Below are positions 38,490 to 46,576 of a DNA stretch of 64,000 nt, in pieces. The stretch spans positions 186,001-250,000 of the forward strand of contig NZ_JASSYX010000001.1 of the NCBI RefSeq assembly GCF_030244015.1, in the 5' to 3' direction. This DNA is from Pedobacter ginsengisoli (GTDB lineage Bacteria > Bacteroidota > Bacteroidia > Sphingobacteriales > Sphingobacteriaceae). The number at the start of each line of letters is the position of its first letter. Within the stretch, counting starts at the first letter, position 1. Below the pieces are notes generated by a model. It was given only the letters and a program-made list of their open reading frames with translations. It was not told where the DNA came from and searched no databases. The translations under genes and the position numbers were made by a program.

Positions 38490-38641
38490 TTGCTCATTAC
38501 CGCCATGCCCATTACTGCTCTGCTCCTCATCACCCGGACCTGGTCATACCGCTCATCATCACCCCGCTCATCATCACCCCGCCCTGATCACGCCGCTCCT
38601 CATCGCCCTGTCCTGGTCACGCCGCTGCTCATCACCCCGCC
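38490..38641. repeat. GC-rich degenerate tandem repeat
   Basis: Built from variants of GCTCATCATCACCCC; two units at 38551-38580 are perfect 15-bp copies, and others with TGGTCACGCC or CTCATCGCCC flank them. The base composition contrasts sharply with the AT-rich DNA on the left. It runs directly into the palindromic repeat copy 2. Not coding in any convincing frame. Confidence 0.75.
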
Positions 38642-38740
38642 CGTCATTGCGAGGCACGAAGCAATCTCCCGGAGCGGAGCTCTGCGGACCTTGCAATTTT
38701 TATTATTGTAGTGTAGATTGTTTCGTGCCCCGCAATGACG
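38642..38740. repeat. Palindromic REP/MITE-like repeat, copy 2
   Basis: Left arm 38642-38667 and right arm 38715-38740 are complementary with two mismatches; the arms are the same sequence family as 23420-23481 (CGTCATTGCG...GCACGAAGCAATCT). A 47-bp centre replaces the short loop of copy 1, and its right end (GTAGTGT next to the arm) matches the copy 1 loop, showing common descent. Confidence 0.88.
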
Positions 38741-38760
38741 AAACCGGAGGCCGCTTAAAT

Positions 38761-38788
38761 AAAAAAGCCCTTTGAAATTTCAAAGGGC
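38761..38788 (-). terminator. Terminator of atpD-atpC
   Basis: Perfect 22-nt palindrome (GCCCTTTGAAA and its complement, 38767-38788) followed on the minus strand by six T (38766-38761). Lies 26 bp after the atpC stop. Confidence 0.88.
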
Positions 38789-38813
38789 CTTTCAATATTG
38801 AATAAATTAAATA

Positions 38814-39056
38814 TTAAGCTACCCCTTCGGCCAGCACAATAATTTTGTTTTTTAAAACTTCCACTACGCCACCTTTGATATTAAAGGTATCCTCACCGGC
38901 TTTGCCTTTTACAATTACAGGGCCATCTTCCAAAGTGGAGATGATGGGCGCGTGGTCTCTCAAAATCTGGAAAGAACCCATTGTGCCGGGAACTGTAACA
39001 GCGGTTACTTCGCCTTCAAAAACTTTCTTGTCTGGGGTTAATATTTCTAGTGTCAT
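38814..39056 (-). CDS. atpC: ATP synthase F1 epsilon subunit, short form
   Basis: 80 residues, the N-terminal beta-sandwich only (LEILTPDKKVFEGEVTAVTVPGTMGSFQILRDHAPIISTL). The C-terminal helical hairpin that inhibits ATP hydrolysis in the ~135-residue E. coli subunit is absent, as in many Bacteroidota. Ends the atpD-atpC pair. Confidence 0.94.
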   Translation of the reverse strand: MTLEILTPDKKVFEGEVTAVTVPGTMGSFQILRDHAPIISTLEDGPVIVKGKAGEDTFNIKGGVVEVLKNKIIVLAEGVA

Positions 39057-39067
39057 TGTTTTTGTGA

Positions 39068-40588
<1,521 letters not shown>

Positions 40589-40640
40589 TTATAAATATCA
40601 ATTTGTTAAAGGCGCTTTTATAAGCTCACAATTCGGTTTG

Positions 40641-40648
40641 CAAAGTTA
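40641..40648 (-). promoter_or_regulatory. -7 element upstream of atpD
   Basis: Minus-strand TAACTTTG is a perfect TAnnTTTG. It would give a leader of about 65 nt before the atpD ATG. No TTG at the normal -33 distance was found. Confidence 0.42.
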
Positions 40649-40805
40649 AAATTTAAATACAAGAATTACATATATAAATAAAAAATTTTTCCACAGTTTT
40701 TTATTCGGTAATTTGGTAGCTGAAAAAGGGCCTTTATCATACTTCGTTTTGGCTGTTTAAAATCATTTAGCATTTTTGAAATTTGAAATCTTATCGAGCC
40801 GGTCA

Positions 40806-41711
40806 ATGAAGAAGATATTAGTAACAGGCAGCAACGGTCTTTTAGGTCAGAAGATCACAGAACAGATCCTGCAGACCCGGCAGTTTGATTTGATCGCCAC
40901 GTCCAGGGGCGCAAACCGTTTTCCGGTGCAGGAAGGGTATACCTATGCCGAGATGGACATTCTGGATCCCCTGAATGTGAGAAATGTGGTACATCATTAT
41001 CAGCCGGATGCAATTATTCATACTGCTGCCATGACCAATGTTGATACCTGCGAGGCACAGCAGGATCTCGCGAACCGCTTAAATGTGGATGCAGTTAAAA
41101 CGCTCATCTCCGTTTGTGAAAAAAACCAAATACAGCTGGTCCACCTTTCAACCGATTTTATATTTGACGGTGCCAGCGGACCATATGACGAAGCTGCGGA
41201 GCCGAGTCCGGTAAGTCATTACGGTCTTACCAAGGTTCGGGCAGAGGAAGCAATAGCCGCATCGTCCTGCGACTGGGTCATCATCCGGACTATATTAGTA
41301 TATGGTATTGTGAGCGATATGAGCCGGAGCAATATTGTACTGTGGGCCAAAAATGCACTGGAAAAGGGTGACCCTATAAACGTAGTAAATGACCAGTGGC
41401 GCATGCCGACGCTGGCAGAGGATCTTGCCATAGCCTGTCTGCTTGCTGTAGAAAAGAAAGCACAGGGCATTTACCACATTTCAGGAAAGGATATGATGAG
41501 TGTGGCTGAACTGGTAACACGGGTGGCAGATTACTGGCAGCTGAACCAGTCGGGCGTTACCGAAATCAGTTCTGCCTCTTTAAACCAAAAAGCCAGAAGA
41601 CCTGTAAAAACAGGCTTCGTGCTGGACAAGGCCATAAAGGATCTGGGATATGTTCCTCACAGTTTTGAAGAGGGGCTTGAACTGTTTGACAAGCAGATCA
41701 AATCACGGTAA
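40806..41711 (+). CDS. NAD-dependent sugar epimerase/reductase (RmlD-like)
   Basis: 301 residues. Rossmann motif VTGSNGLLGQKI at residues 5-16, NAD contacts AAMTNVDTCE near 77, and the RmlD pattern STDFIFDGASGPYDE with S-x-YGLTK near 135 (catalytic Tyr and Lys). It belongs to the dTDP-4-dehydrorhamnose reductase family, but no rml genes are adjacent, so the substrate is uncertain. An in-frame TTG at 40776 would add 10 residues; the ATG at 40806 is the better start. The 3' end overlaps DUF6266 by 14 bp. Confidence 0.85.
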   Translation: MKKILVTGSNGLLGQKITEQILQTRQFDLIATSRGANRFPVQEGYTYAEMDILDPLNVRNVVHHYQPDAIIHTAAMTNVDTCEAQQDLANRLNVDAVKTLISVCEKNQIQLVHLSTDFIFDGASGPYDEAAEPSPVSHYGLTKVRAEEAIAASSCDWVIIRTILVYGIVSDMSRSNIVLWAKNALEKGDPINVVNDQWRMPTLAEDLAIACLLAVEKKAQGIYHISGKDMMSVAELVTRVADYWQLNQSGVTEISSASLNQKARRPVKTGFVLDKAIKDLGYVPHSFEEGLELFDKQIKSR

Positions 41712-42336
41712 CTGCGCCGAGGTATTCGTTGGTCGAGGCAATGCTAAAAGCTTTTGAATAAAAACTCAGATAACAGTGGACTACCTGTCCGCTAAACTTT
41801 CCGGGGAAAATTAAGCGGCTGCCCTCATCGGCCCTGACGCCGGCATCTGTTAGTTTCGCAAATTTCAAACCTTCAGGGCTGTAGGCCACCAGACTGACCT
41901 GGTCTTGCGCACCGCGATAGTTATTGAAATCACCGTTTTGCCAGGTAAAATCGATGGTATTTGTTTCGGTTGAAACCACTTTCAAGGATGATGCGCTAAG
42001 CAGATCTCCTTTACTGTACAGGAGATTTGGAAAATCGATGTTTAGATCCGGATAGCTGCCCGTCACCGCATACTGCATATTGTAAGAAAGCGCAGAATTC
42101 ATCGGTGTGGTCTTTTCGTAATTTTGATAGCAGTTCTCAATGATCTGGTCCACTCCTAGTAAAAATCCCCTGAAAAGCACCATCTTCAGGCGCTGAGCTA
42201 ACTGCAGAGCGGTTGCGGGCTTGTTGCTGGGTTCGGGCAAGCCCCTAATGTAGTCAATTCCTCTCCAGGATGCGCCGACTACTGTGCCTACTTTTCCTGA
42301 GAAACCACCGAGGATTCCGTTTGTAATTCTTGCCAT
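41698..42336 (-). CDS. DUF6266 family protein
   Basis: 212 residues. N-terminus MARITNGILGGFSGKVGTVVGASWRG is characteristic of the DUF6266 family, common in Pedobacter and related Bacteroidota, often in many copies per genome. No signal peptide. The C-terminal half looks beta-rich. Function unknown. An unusual array of 11-bp phased repeats lies upstream of its start. Confidence 0.82.
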   Translation of the reverse strand: MARITNGILGGFSGKVGTVVGASWRGIDYIRGLPEPSNKPATALQLAQRLKMVLFRGFLLGVDQIIENCYQNYEKTTPMNSALSYNMQYAVTGSYPDLNIDFPNLLYSKGDLLSASSLKVVSTETNTIDFTWQNGDFNNYRGAQDQVSLVAYSPEGLKFAKLTDAGVRADEGSRLIFPGKFSGQVVHCYLSFYSKAFSIASTNEYLGAVTVI

Positions 42337-42493
42337 ACTTTGTAATTTCTATTTACATTGATTTTTGTCTTTGCTAAATTCATTAATTTTGATGTTATAA
42401 CTATAAAAGAGATGAGAGTTTTTTTTAAAGTGAAGGGTGAAGAATGTAGTAAAACCGCATATTGATCAAGGTCTTGTTAAGAGCAAGTCCTCA
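42337..42493. other. Upstream region of DUF6266
   Basis: AT-rich sequence between the DUF6266 start and the phased repeats; should contain the DUF6266 promoter, but no clear TAnnTTTG was found on the minus strand. No gene seen. Confidence 0.35.
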
Positions 42494-42584
42494 CATGAAA
42501 CACACCTGAGTCACACTTTCTTCACAAAAAGGTACCTGTTTGTGGCTTTGGTGTGAACAAGGTGTGAAGAATGTGTGAACCTGG
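42494..42584. repeat. Seven 11-bp phased TGTG units, inverted and direct
   Basis: Three units read on the minus strand (42494-42504, 42505-42515, 42516-42526) and four on the plus strand (42541-42551, 42552-42562, 42563-42573, 42574-42584), each 11 bp and each beginning TGTG, most TGTGAA. A 14-bp centre containing GGTACC separates the two sets. The outcome is a large imperfect inverted repeat, including a 16-bp pair with one mismatch. Confidence 0.85.
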
Positions 42585-42687
42585 ATGGATGGCGATGTAA
42601 TTATCTGTGTTATTAGCTTCAATGATGTAGTACAGGCTTAGCTTACAGTTTATTAATACAGCCTCCGGAATAAATTGCTTAAAAAAA

Positions 42688-42718
42688 TTGCTAAATTGAA
42701 TTTCAAGCATTACTTTTG
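42688..42718 (+). promoter_or_regulatory. Promoter of tRNA-Arg
   Basis: TTG (42688-42690), 20-bp spacer, TACTTTTG (42711-42718), a perfect TAnnTTTG. The start would be near 42723, 19 nt before the mature tRNA. This is the clearest promoter in the window. Confidence 0.75.
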
Positions 42719-42741
42719 CATTCCGTTAACGAAACGGAAAT

Positions 42742-42814
42742 GCATTTGTAGCTCAATGGATAGAGCATCTCACTACGGATGAGAAGGTTTGGGGTTCGAG
42801 TCCCTACAAGTGCA
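42742..42814 (+). tRNA. tRNA-Arg (anticodon ACG)
   Basis: Acceptor arms GCATTTG and CAAGTGC pair (one G-U), D arm GCTC/GAGC, anticodon arm TCTCA/TGAGA around loop CTACGGA (anticodon ACG, to be edited to ICG), T arm TGGGG/CCCTA with TTCGAGT loop. Discriminator A at 42814; CCA is not encoded. Own promoter and terminator flank it. Confidence 0.95.
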
Positions 42815-42820
42815 CAGAAG

Positions 42821-42849
42821 AAAGCCTTAGAGAGATCTAGGGCTTTTTT
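42821..42849 (+). terminator. Terminator of tRNA-Arg
   Basis: Stem AAAGCCTTAGA with TCTAGGGCTTT (11 bp with one G-U pair), GAGA loop, then six T. A related hairpin with a similar loop is at 44299-44330. Confidence 0.85.
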
Positions 42850-42856
42850 GTTTTTT

Positions 42857-42887
42857 GAATTTAGGAAACGGGCTGTTTCCTAAATTC
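42857..42887. repeat. 13-bp perfect inverted repeat
   Basis: GAATTTAGGAAAC (42857-42869) and its complement (42875-42887) around GGGCT. No T run follows on either strand, so it is not a normal terminator. Lies between the tRNA terminator and the toxin gene end. Confidence 0.8.
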
Positions 42888-42927
42888 CATAGGGAAATGT
42901 AAATAAAATCTACGGCTTTGATATGTA

Positions 42928-43593
42928 TTAGGAATTTAACTTTTTTATATTAGTTATGTACTGTTTAATTGAGGCTGATAAATTCGGTAGTCCCGATTTA
43001 ATCCAGTTTTTCTTTAGTGCACTTTTTAAGGCAAACTTAACTTCACCATTTTCCAGTTTTGCGAGTAGTGTTGGTATTTTTGTGCCATCATAAAGTTCAA
43101 TAACTTTAAAAGATGACGTGAAATCGTTGATGAAGCGTAGATTTTGTTCGTAAACACCTTTAATTGTTGAAGGCTCTACATAATGTCCGCCTTCCATTAC
43201 TCTTTGACCAACCCTTGCCACGCAATCACTAACTTTGTCCAGACACAAATAATTTAGTTGGATTTGGTAGCTGTTATTTTCAAACAAGTCAATGTATCTC
43301 CAATAGTCTGGATGTGATAATGGCGTTTCCAGAACAAAGTGTTTACGTTGTTTAATGGCACTTTTCATTTCTTCTACCAGTTTCTCTTCCATCATTCTGG
43401 TCGCTTTTGGTAGTAACTCTTTAGCGTTTACTCCGGTCTTAGATAGTTTCTTTTCGAATTCAATACGGGTATTATCTCTATCAAATGACCAAATGCCATT
43501 AAATGCTTCTGGTAACATGGTTTGAATATGCGTTGATTTTCCAGCTCCATTTGGCCCCGAAATGACCAATAAGGTTGGCTTAGAGTAATCCAT
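42928..43593 (-). CDS. Zeta-toxin-like P-loop kinase
   Basis: 221 residues. Walker A GPNGAGKST at 13-21, then SFDRDNTRIEF, a strand-ending FVLETPLSHPDYW near 88 and the Arg-rich RVGQRVMEGGHYV near 127-139 that in zeta/PezT toxins binds ATP. Zeta toxins phosphorylate UDP-N-acetylglucosamine and block cell-wall synthesis. Related P-loop kinases of unknown target exist, so toxicity is inferred. The start codon lies inside the 3' end of the preceding small gene (14-bp overlap), the usual antitoxin-toxin order. Confidence 0.75.
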   Translation of the reverse strand: MDYSKPTLLVISGPNGAGKSTHIQTMLPEAFNGIWSFDRDNTRIEFEKKLSKTGVNAKELLPKATRMMEEKLVEEMKSAIKQRKHFVLETPLSHPDYWRYIDLFENNSYQIQLNYLCLDKVSDCVARVGQRVMEGGHYVEPSTIKGVYEQNLRFINDFTSSFKVIELYDGTKIPTLLAKLENGEVKFALKSALKKNWIKSGLPNLSASIKQYITNIKKLNS

Positions 43594-43846
43594 GTACTTT
43601 CCTGACTTGATTTGCTTCGATATTAGATAAGGTTTTTATAACACGGTATTCGAATACTCCACCTTTAGAACTTACTTCCTGAAGTTCAATGTGACCGTCG
43701 GCGAATTCCCTGTAAACTTGACCATCAGGCAGCTTATCAGAAAGGATTAAAAATGGAAGGTTTTTGCTGAAGTTTTTTGTACGGAGTGCCTTTATAGTAC
43801 TCAGATAATGCTCCTTCTTGATTTCGAATTCAATAACTGCGGACAT
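43580..43846 (-). CDS. Small hypothetical protein, candidate antitoxin
   Basis: 88 residues, soluble, with no recognised domain: IEFEIKKEHYLSTIKALRTKNF, then strand-rich VYREFADGHIELQEVSS and a final helix. It overlaps the zeta-like gene by 14 bp and precedes it, as an antitoxin would. It does not resemble the epsilon or PezA antitoxins by eye, so its role rests on position only. Confidence 0.6.
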   Translation of the reverse strand: MSAVIEFEIKKEHYLSTIKALRTKNFSKNLPFLILSDKLPDGQVYREFADGHIELQEVSSKGGVFEYRVIKTLSNIEANQVRKVHGLL

Positions 43847-43939
43847 AATTATTTCTTTTATTAGACTATAAATTTACCAATGTAAAAATACGAATTTTAT
43901 GCCTTAAGTGCAAAATCTCGGTGCTTTTCAGCCGTAAAA

Positions 43940-44019
43940 ATCCCTACTAGAGAAGAGTTCATTTTACCGCATCTCTAGTAGGGATGATTTTGTAGTTTCG
44001 TCACTAGCAAAATCATCCC
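43940..44019. repeat. Two overlapping, mutually exclusive hairpins
   Basis: Hairpin 1: 14-bp perfect arms 43940-43953 and 43972-43985 (ATCCCTACTAGAGA type). Hairpin 2: 12-bp perfect arms 43981-43992 and 44008-44019 (GGGATGATTTTG type). They share 43981-43985, so only one can fold at a time. They lie 94-173 bp upstream of the candidate antitoxin start, on its strand. Confidence 0.82.
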
Positions 44020-44047
44020 AATTTGAAAAAGTTGAAATTTTAGCACA

Positions 44048-44257
44048 TTAATCAGTCTTGTATTTTGTAAATCCATTTTCAGCCCAAATCTGTGTTAAAG
44101 GCTTATTTCTCCTTTCCTGATCCGTATAACATCGTTTATATCGAAGCTTGAAATCTCTACTAAGGGGTTCGCTGTTAAACAACGTGTCCAAGTTTGCAAT
44201 TTTCTTCAAATCATCGATAAAATGATGCGAGAACAGTCCCTCGATGGGCGCAAACAA
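44048..44257 (-). pseudogene. Possible gene remnant, 69-codon frame
   Basis: The frame is open for 69 codons from a TTG and continues upstream as WET to a TAA, without an ATG. It reads like real protein (FAPIEGLFSHHFIDDLKKIANLDTLF... LTQIWAENGFTKYKTD) but matches no family I recognise and is short. It may be the end of a longer gene truncated by rearrangement. Confidence 0.35.
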
Positions 44258-44298
44258 AGTTTCCCATATGGGAAAGACTGTTTAAAAAAGTATTTCTG

Positions 44299-44330
44299 AA
44301 AGCCTTTGGAGAGCATCTAAAGGCTTTTTT
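44299..44330 (+). terminator. Terminator-like hairpin related to the tRNA terminator
   Basis: AAAGCCTTT pairs with AAAGGCTTT (9 bp) around an 11-nt loop, followed by T residues (44325-44330). The loop GAGAGCATCTA resembles the AGAGAGATCTA of the tRNA-Arg terminator at 42821-42849 in the same orientation. Confidence 0.65.
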
Positions 44331-44468
44331 GCGTATCACATCTTAATTGTGTTCTGACCACAAGCATGGGACAGACGTCTAAATTGCCTTTAATATACAC
44401 CAGCGATATATATTGGTTATATTCGAATAGCCAATTATTAACAATCTCGGTCCGGTCATAATAGCGCC

Positions 44469-44697
44469 TTTGTAGTTTTAAAACAAGTGGTATTCTGGCC
44501 GGCGTTGAATATTCAGTATGTACTTAAGGCCGTTAAAGAAGAGCAAATGGACTGGTCACAACTTTCAGATTTGAAGGGGTTTAAGGGTTCACTTTGACTT
44601 TTAGATTCATGGCTATTTGATAACAACAAACTGATCTTTACATTTAAGAGTGGTAATTCAATTGAGCTCGGTTCAATCATTCTAAAACCGCATCACA
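44469..44697 (+). pseudogene. Degenerate coding remnant
   Basis: One plus-strand frame reads as protein-like sequence (QVVFWPALNIQYVLKAVKEEQMDWSQLSDLKGF, shown here in part as PALNIQYVLKAVKEEQ), meets TGA at 44595-44597, and continues in the same frame with SWLFDNNKLIFTFKSGNSIE before entering the antisense of the DinB gene. No ATG begins it. It looks like the tail of an inactivated gene; family not recognised. The surrounding 44331-44468 holds nothing else I can name. Confidence 0.3.
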
Positions 44698-45158
44698 TCA
44701 GTATCCGGAGGTATGTGGCCGAGCAGCCTGGCCATGGTCATTGCCTGGCCCTTATGATGAAACTCGTGGGTAATAAGGTGAGTAAAAATGCTGTAAGCAT
44801 CGGTTTCAATGTATTTTTCCGGCCATTTATAACCTTTGACAAGCTTCATTGGATCTGCTGCAAAATGAGCTATAAAACGACCCATGATCTCATCAATTTG
44901 GGCAAACAGGTTTTGGAGCTGTGTCAGATTCAGAGGCTCATCCTGGTCCAGGTAACCATCAGCACCTTTCAGGGCAAAATTGCCCGCCCAGGCGATATAA
45001 GTGTTGGCAATATGGACAAACATATAAGAAATGGTTTTATCGCTGAAGACAGAAACAGGCTTTGAAATATCGCCGGCGACCAGTGTTTCCAGAAACTGAA
45101 AAACTACCTGTCTGGTATCTCTAACCAATGCATATTGTGTGTAAAGCAGGTTTGACAT
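44682..45158 (-). CDS. DinB family protein
   Basis: 158 residues from the ATG at 45158 (MSNLLYTQYALVRDTRQVV); three more residues are possible from 45167. Candidate metal ligands: His in MFVHIANTYIAW near 49 and the HEFHHKGQ motif near 131, the standard DinB three-His arrangement. Probably a cytosolic metal-dependent protein of unknown substrate. Unrelated in detail to the DinB protein in the ilv operon. Confidence 0.83.
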   Translation of the reverse strand: MSNLLYTQYALVRDTRQVVFQFLETLVAGDISKPVSVFSDKTISYMFVHIANTYIAWAGNFALKGADGYLDQDEPLNLTQLQNLFAQIDEIMGRFIAHFAADPMKLVKGYKWPEKYIETDAYSIFTHLITHEFHHKGQAMTMARLLGHIPPDTDVMRF

Positions 45159-45210
45159 ACCGATCAATTTACAAAAATTAATAGATAATAGGTATACAGT
45201 CCATTTGAAA

Positions 45211-45699
45211 CTATAGTGTTTTCTTACCCCGGCCTTCGCTATGAAAAATAATGGTTATTGCAAAAGATGCAAAACTCATCAGCGAGGTACCGGTTCGCAG
45301 ACTGTGAAAAAGCTGCCATTTAGCACGAATTGCCTCCCAATCAGAAGGTGTCGTCGAGGCTGTCCATAATTTTATCTGGTTGTCAATCGGAACTTCTATC
45401 AATACAGTAATCAGCAAGGTAATGATGATCAGCAGGAGAGAGGCAAGTCCCCAATAAAACCCGGCCGAATTTCGGGAAGGATACCACCATACCGATAAAA
45501 GAACAGAGAGTATGCATAAGGGAAGGATGATCCGCATAGGAAAGGCTACATTTTTTATGATGATTTTGCCGATATGGATAAATTCGGCCGCTGAGAAATT
45601 CTCAATCGACCGGCTCAGGGAAAACCAGGTTCCCCAGAATAATCCTGTTACCAGCAACAATAACAGCAATGCGATGAATTGAATAAATTTTATTTTCAT
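45211..45699 (-). CDS. DUF1772-like membrane protein
   Basis: 162 residues from the ATG at 45699, which directly starts the first hydrophobic helix (KFIQFIALLLLLLVTGLFWG). Four transmembrane segments are apparent. The loop VPIDNQIKLWTASTTPSDWEAIRAKWQLFHSLRTG matches the DUF1772 (anthrone oxygenase-like) pattern. The frame could extend 13 residues upstream, which would put basic residues before the helix. Function unknown. Confidence 0.75.
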   Translation of the reverse strand: MKIKFIQFIALLLLLLVTGLFWGTWFSLSRSIENFSAAEFIHIGKIIIKNVAFPMRIILPLCILSVLLSVWWYPSRNSAGFYWGLASLLLIIITLLITVLIEVPIDNQIKLWTASTTPSDWEAIRAKWQLFHSLRTGTSLMSFASFAITIIFHSEGRGKKTL

Positions 45700-45783
45700 A
45701 ATATGAATAGGGAAAAATCTCAACCTCCACATCAACAATTTAAAAAACAGAAAGTTTGTATGATCTTCAAGAGAACTTTCAAA

Positions 45784-46239
45784 TCAAATTCCAATCATCT
45801 TGTTCAGCAACTGCCCTGTTGTTTCCTCAGAACTCATCAGGTCCTGCAAAGTAACTTTATCCAGTAACTGGTCAACCGTAAATTGAATCATTTGCCAAAG
45901 CGACCTAACGGAGCAGTCTACAGAATTGGTGCAAAGTTTTAAAGTACCCGGGTAATTCTCACAAAATTTTTTGCTGTAAAGAGAGCCGCCCAGTATCTTC
46001 ATTACCTGGTTAATATTAATCTCTGCAGCAGGCCTGGCTAATATATATCCCCCTTTATTGCCTGGCGTACTTTTAAGGTATCCTGCAAGGCGAAGTGTCC
46101 GCGTAAGTTTTGCCACATACGCCGCAGAAAGACCCTCGGCCTCACTGATAATAGGGATAGTCGCATCCTCTTTATTTTCACGTCTGGCAATGTGCAGCAA
46201 TATCCTTAAGCCGTATTCTTCCTGAGCAGTTATCTTCAT
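45784..46239 (-). CDS. Rrf2 family transcriptional regulator of the suf operon
   Basis: 151 residues. Winged-helix DNA-binding domain at 1-80 (KITAQEEYGLRILLHIAR... LSAAYVAKLTRTLRLAGYLKSTPGNKGGY). Three cysteines, Cys93, Cys103 and Cys109, occupy the position of the [2Fe-2S] ligands of IscR but with spacing x9 and x5 in place of x5 and x5. Last gene of the suf operon, so it likely senses Fe-S status and feeds back on the promoter upstream of sufB. Confidence 0.87.
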   Translation of the reverse strand: MKITAQEEYGLRILLHIARRENKEDATIPIISEAEGLSAAYVAKLTRTLRLAGYLKSTPGNKGGYILARPAAEININQVMKILGGSLYSKKFCENYPGTLKLCTNSVDCSVRSLWQMIQFTVDQLLDKVTLQDLMSSEETTGQLLNKMIGI

Positions 46240-46250
46240 CCTCTTCTATA

Positions 46251-46565
46251 TTACATCATCCCTAATTCAAACCGTGCTGTTTCCGACATCATATCTCTGT
46301 TCCAGGCAGGCTCCCAGGTCACAATTACAGTAACCTCATTGACACCTTCGATCTGTTTTACTTTTTCCTCCACTTCCAATGGTATGGATTGCGCGGCAGG
46401 ACACCCGGGAGCCGTAAGGGTCATTACAATCTGTATATTGTTTAAAGGAGGCAGTATTTCAGTTTCATAAATTAATCCCAGTTCATAAATACTAACCGGA
46501 ATTTCCGGATCGTATATGGTCTGTAAACAATCTATAACTTTCTGTTTTAATTCTTCTTTATCCAT
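46251..46565 (-). CDS. sufT: SufT-like DUF59 (MIP18 family) Fe-S maturation protein
   Basis: 104 residues, one DUF59 domain: VIDCLQTIYDPEIPVSIYELGLIYE at 10-34 and the conserved TLTAPGCPAAQSIP with its single Cys near 57. SufT-type proteins help deliver Fe-S clusters to target proteins. Sits between sufE and the Rrf2 regulator in the suf operon. Confidence 0.85.
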   Translation of the reverse strand: MDKEELKQKVIDCLQTIYDPEIPVSIYELGLIYETEILPPLNNIQIVMTLTAPGCPAAQSIPLEVEEKVKQIEGVNEVTVIVTWEPAWNRDMMSETARFELGMM

Positions 46566-46576
46566 GACCTTTTAAT

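Noticed and set aside
38390-38711. Open frames through the GC-rich repeat region
   Set aside because: They follow the tandem repeat and have repetitive Pro/Ser/His composition with no coding character; no start context supports them.
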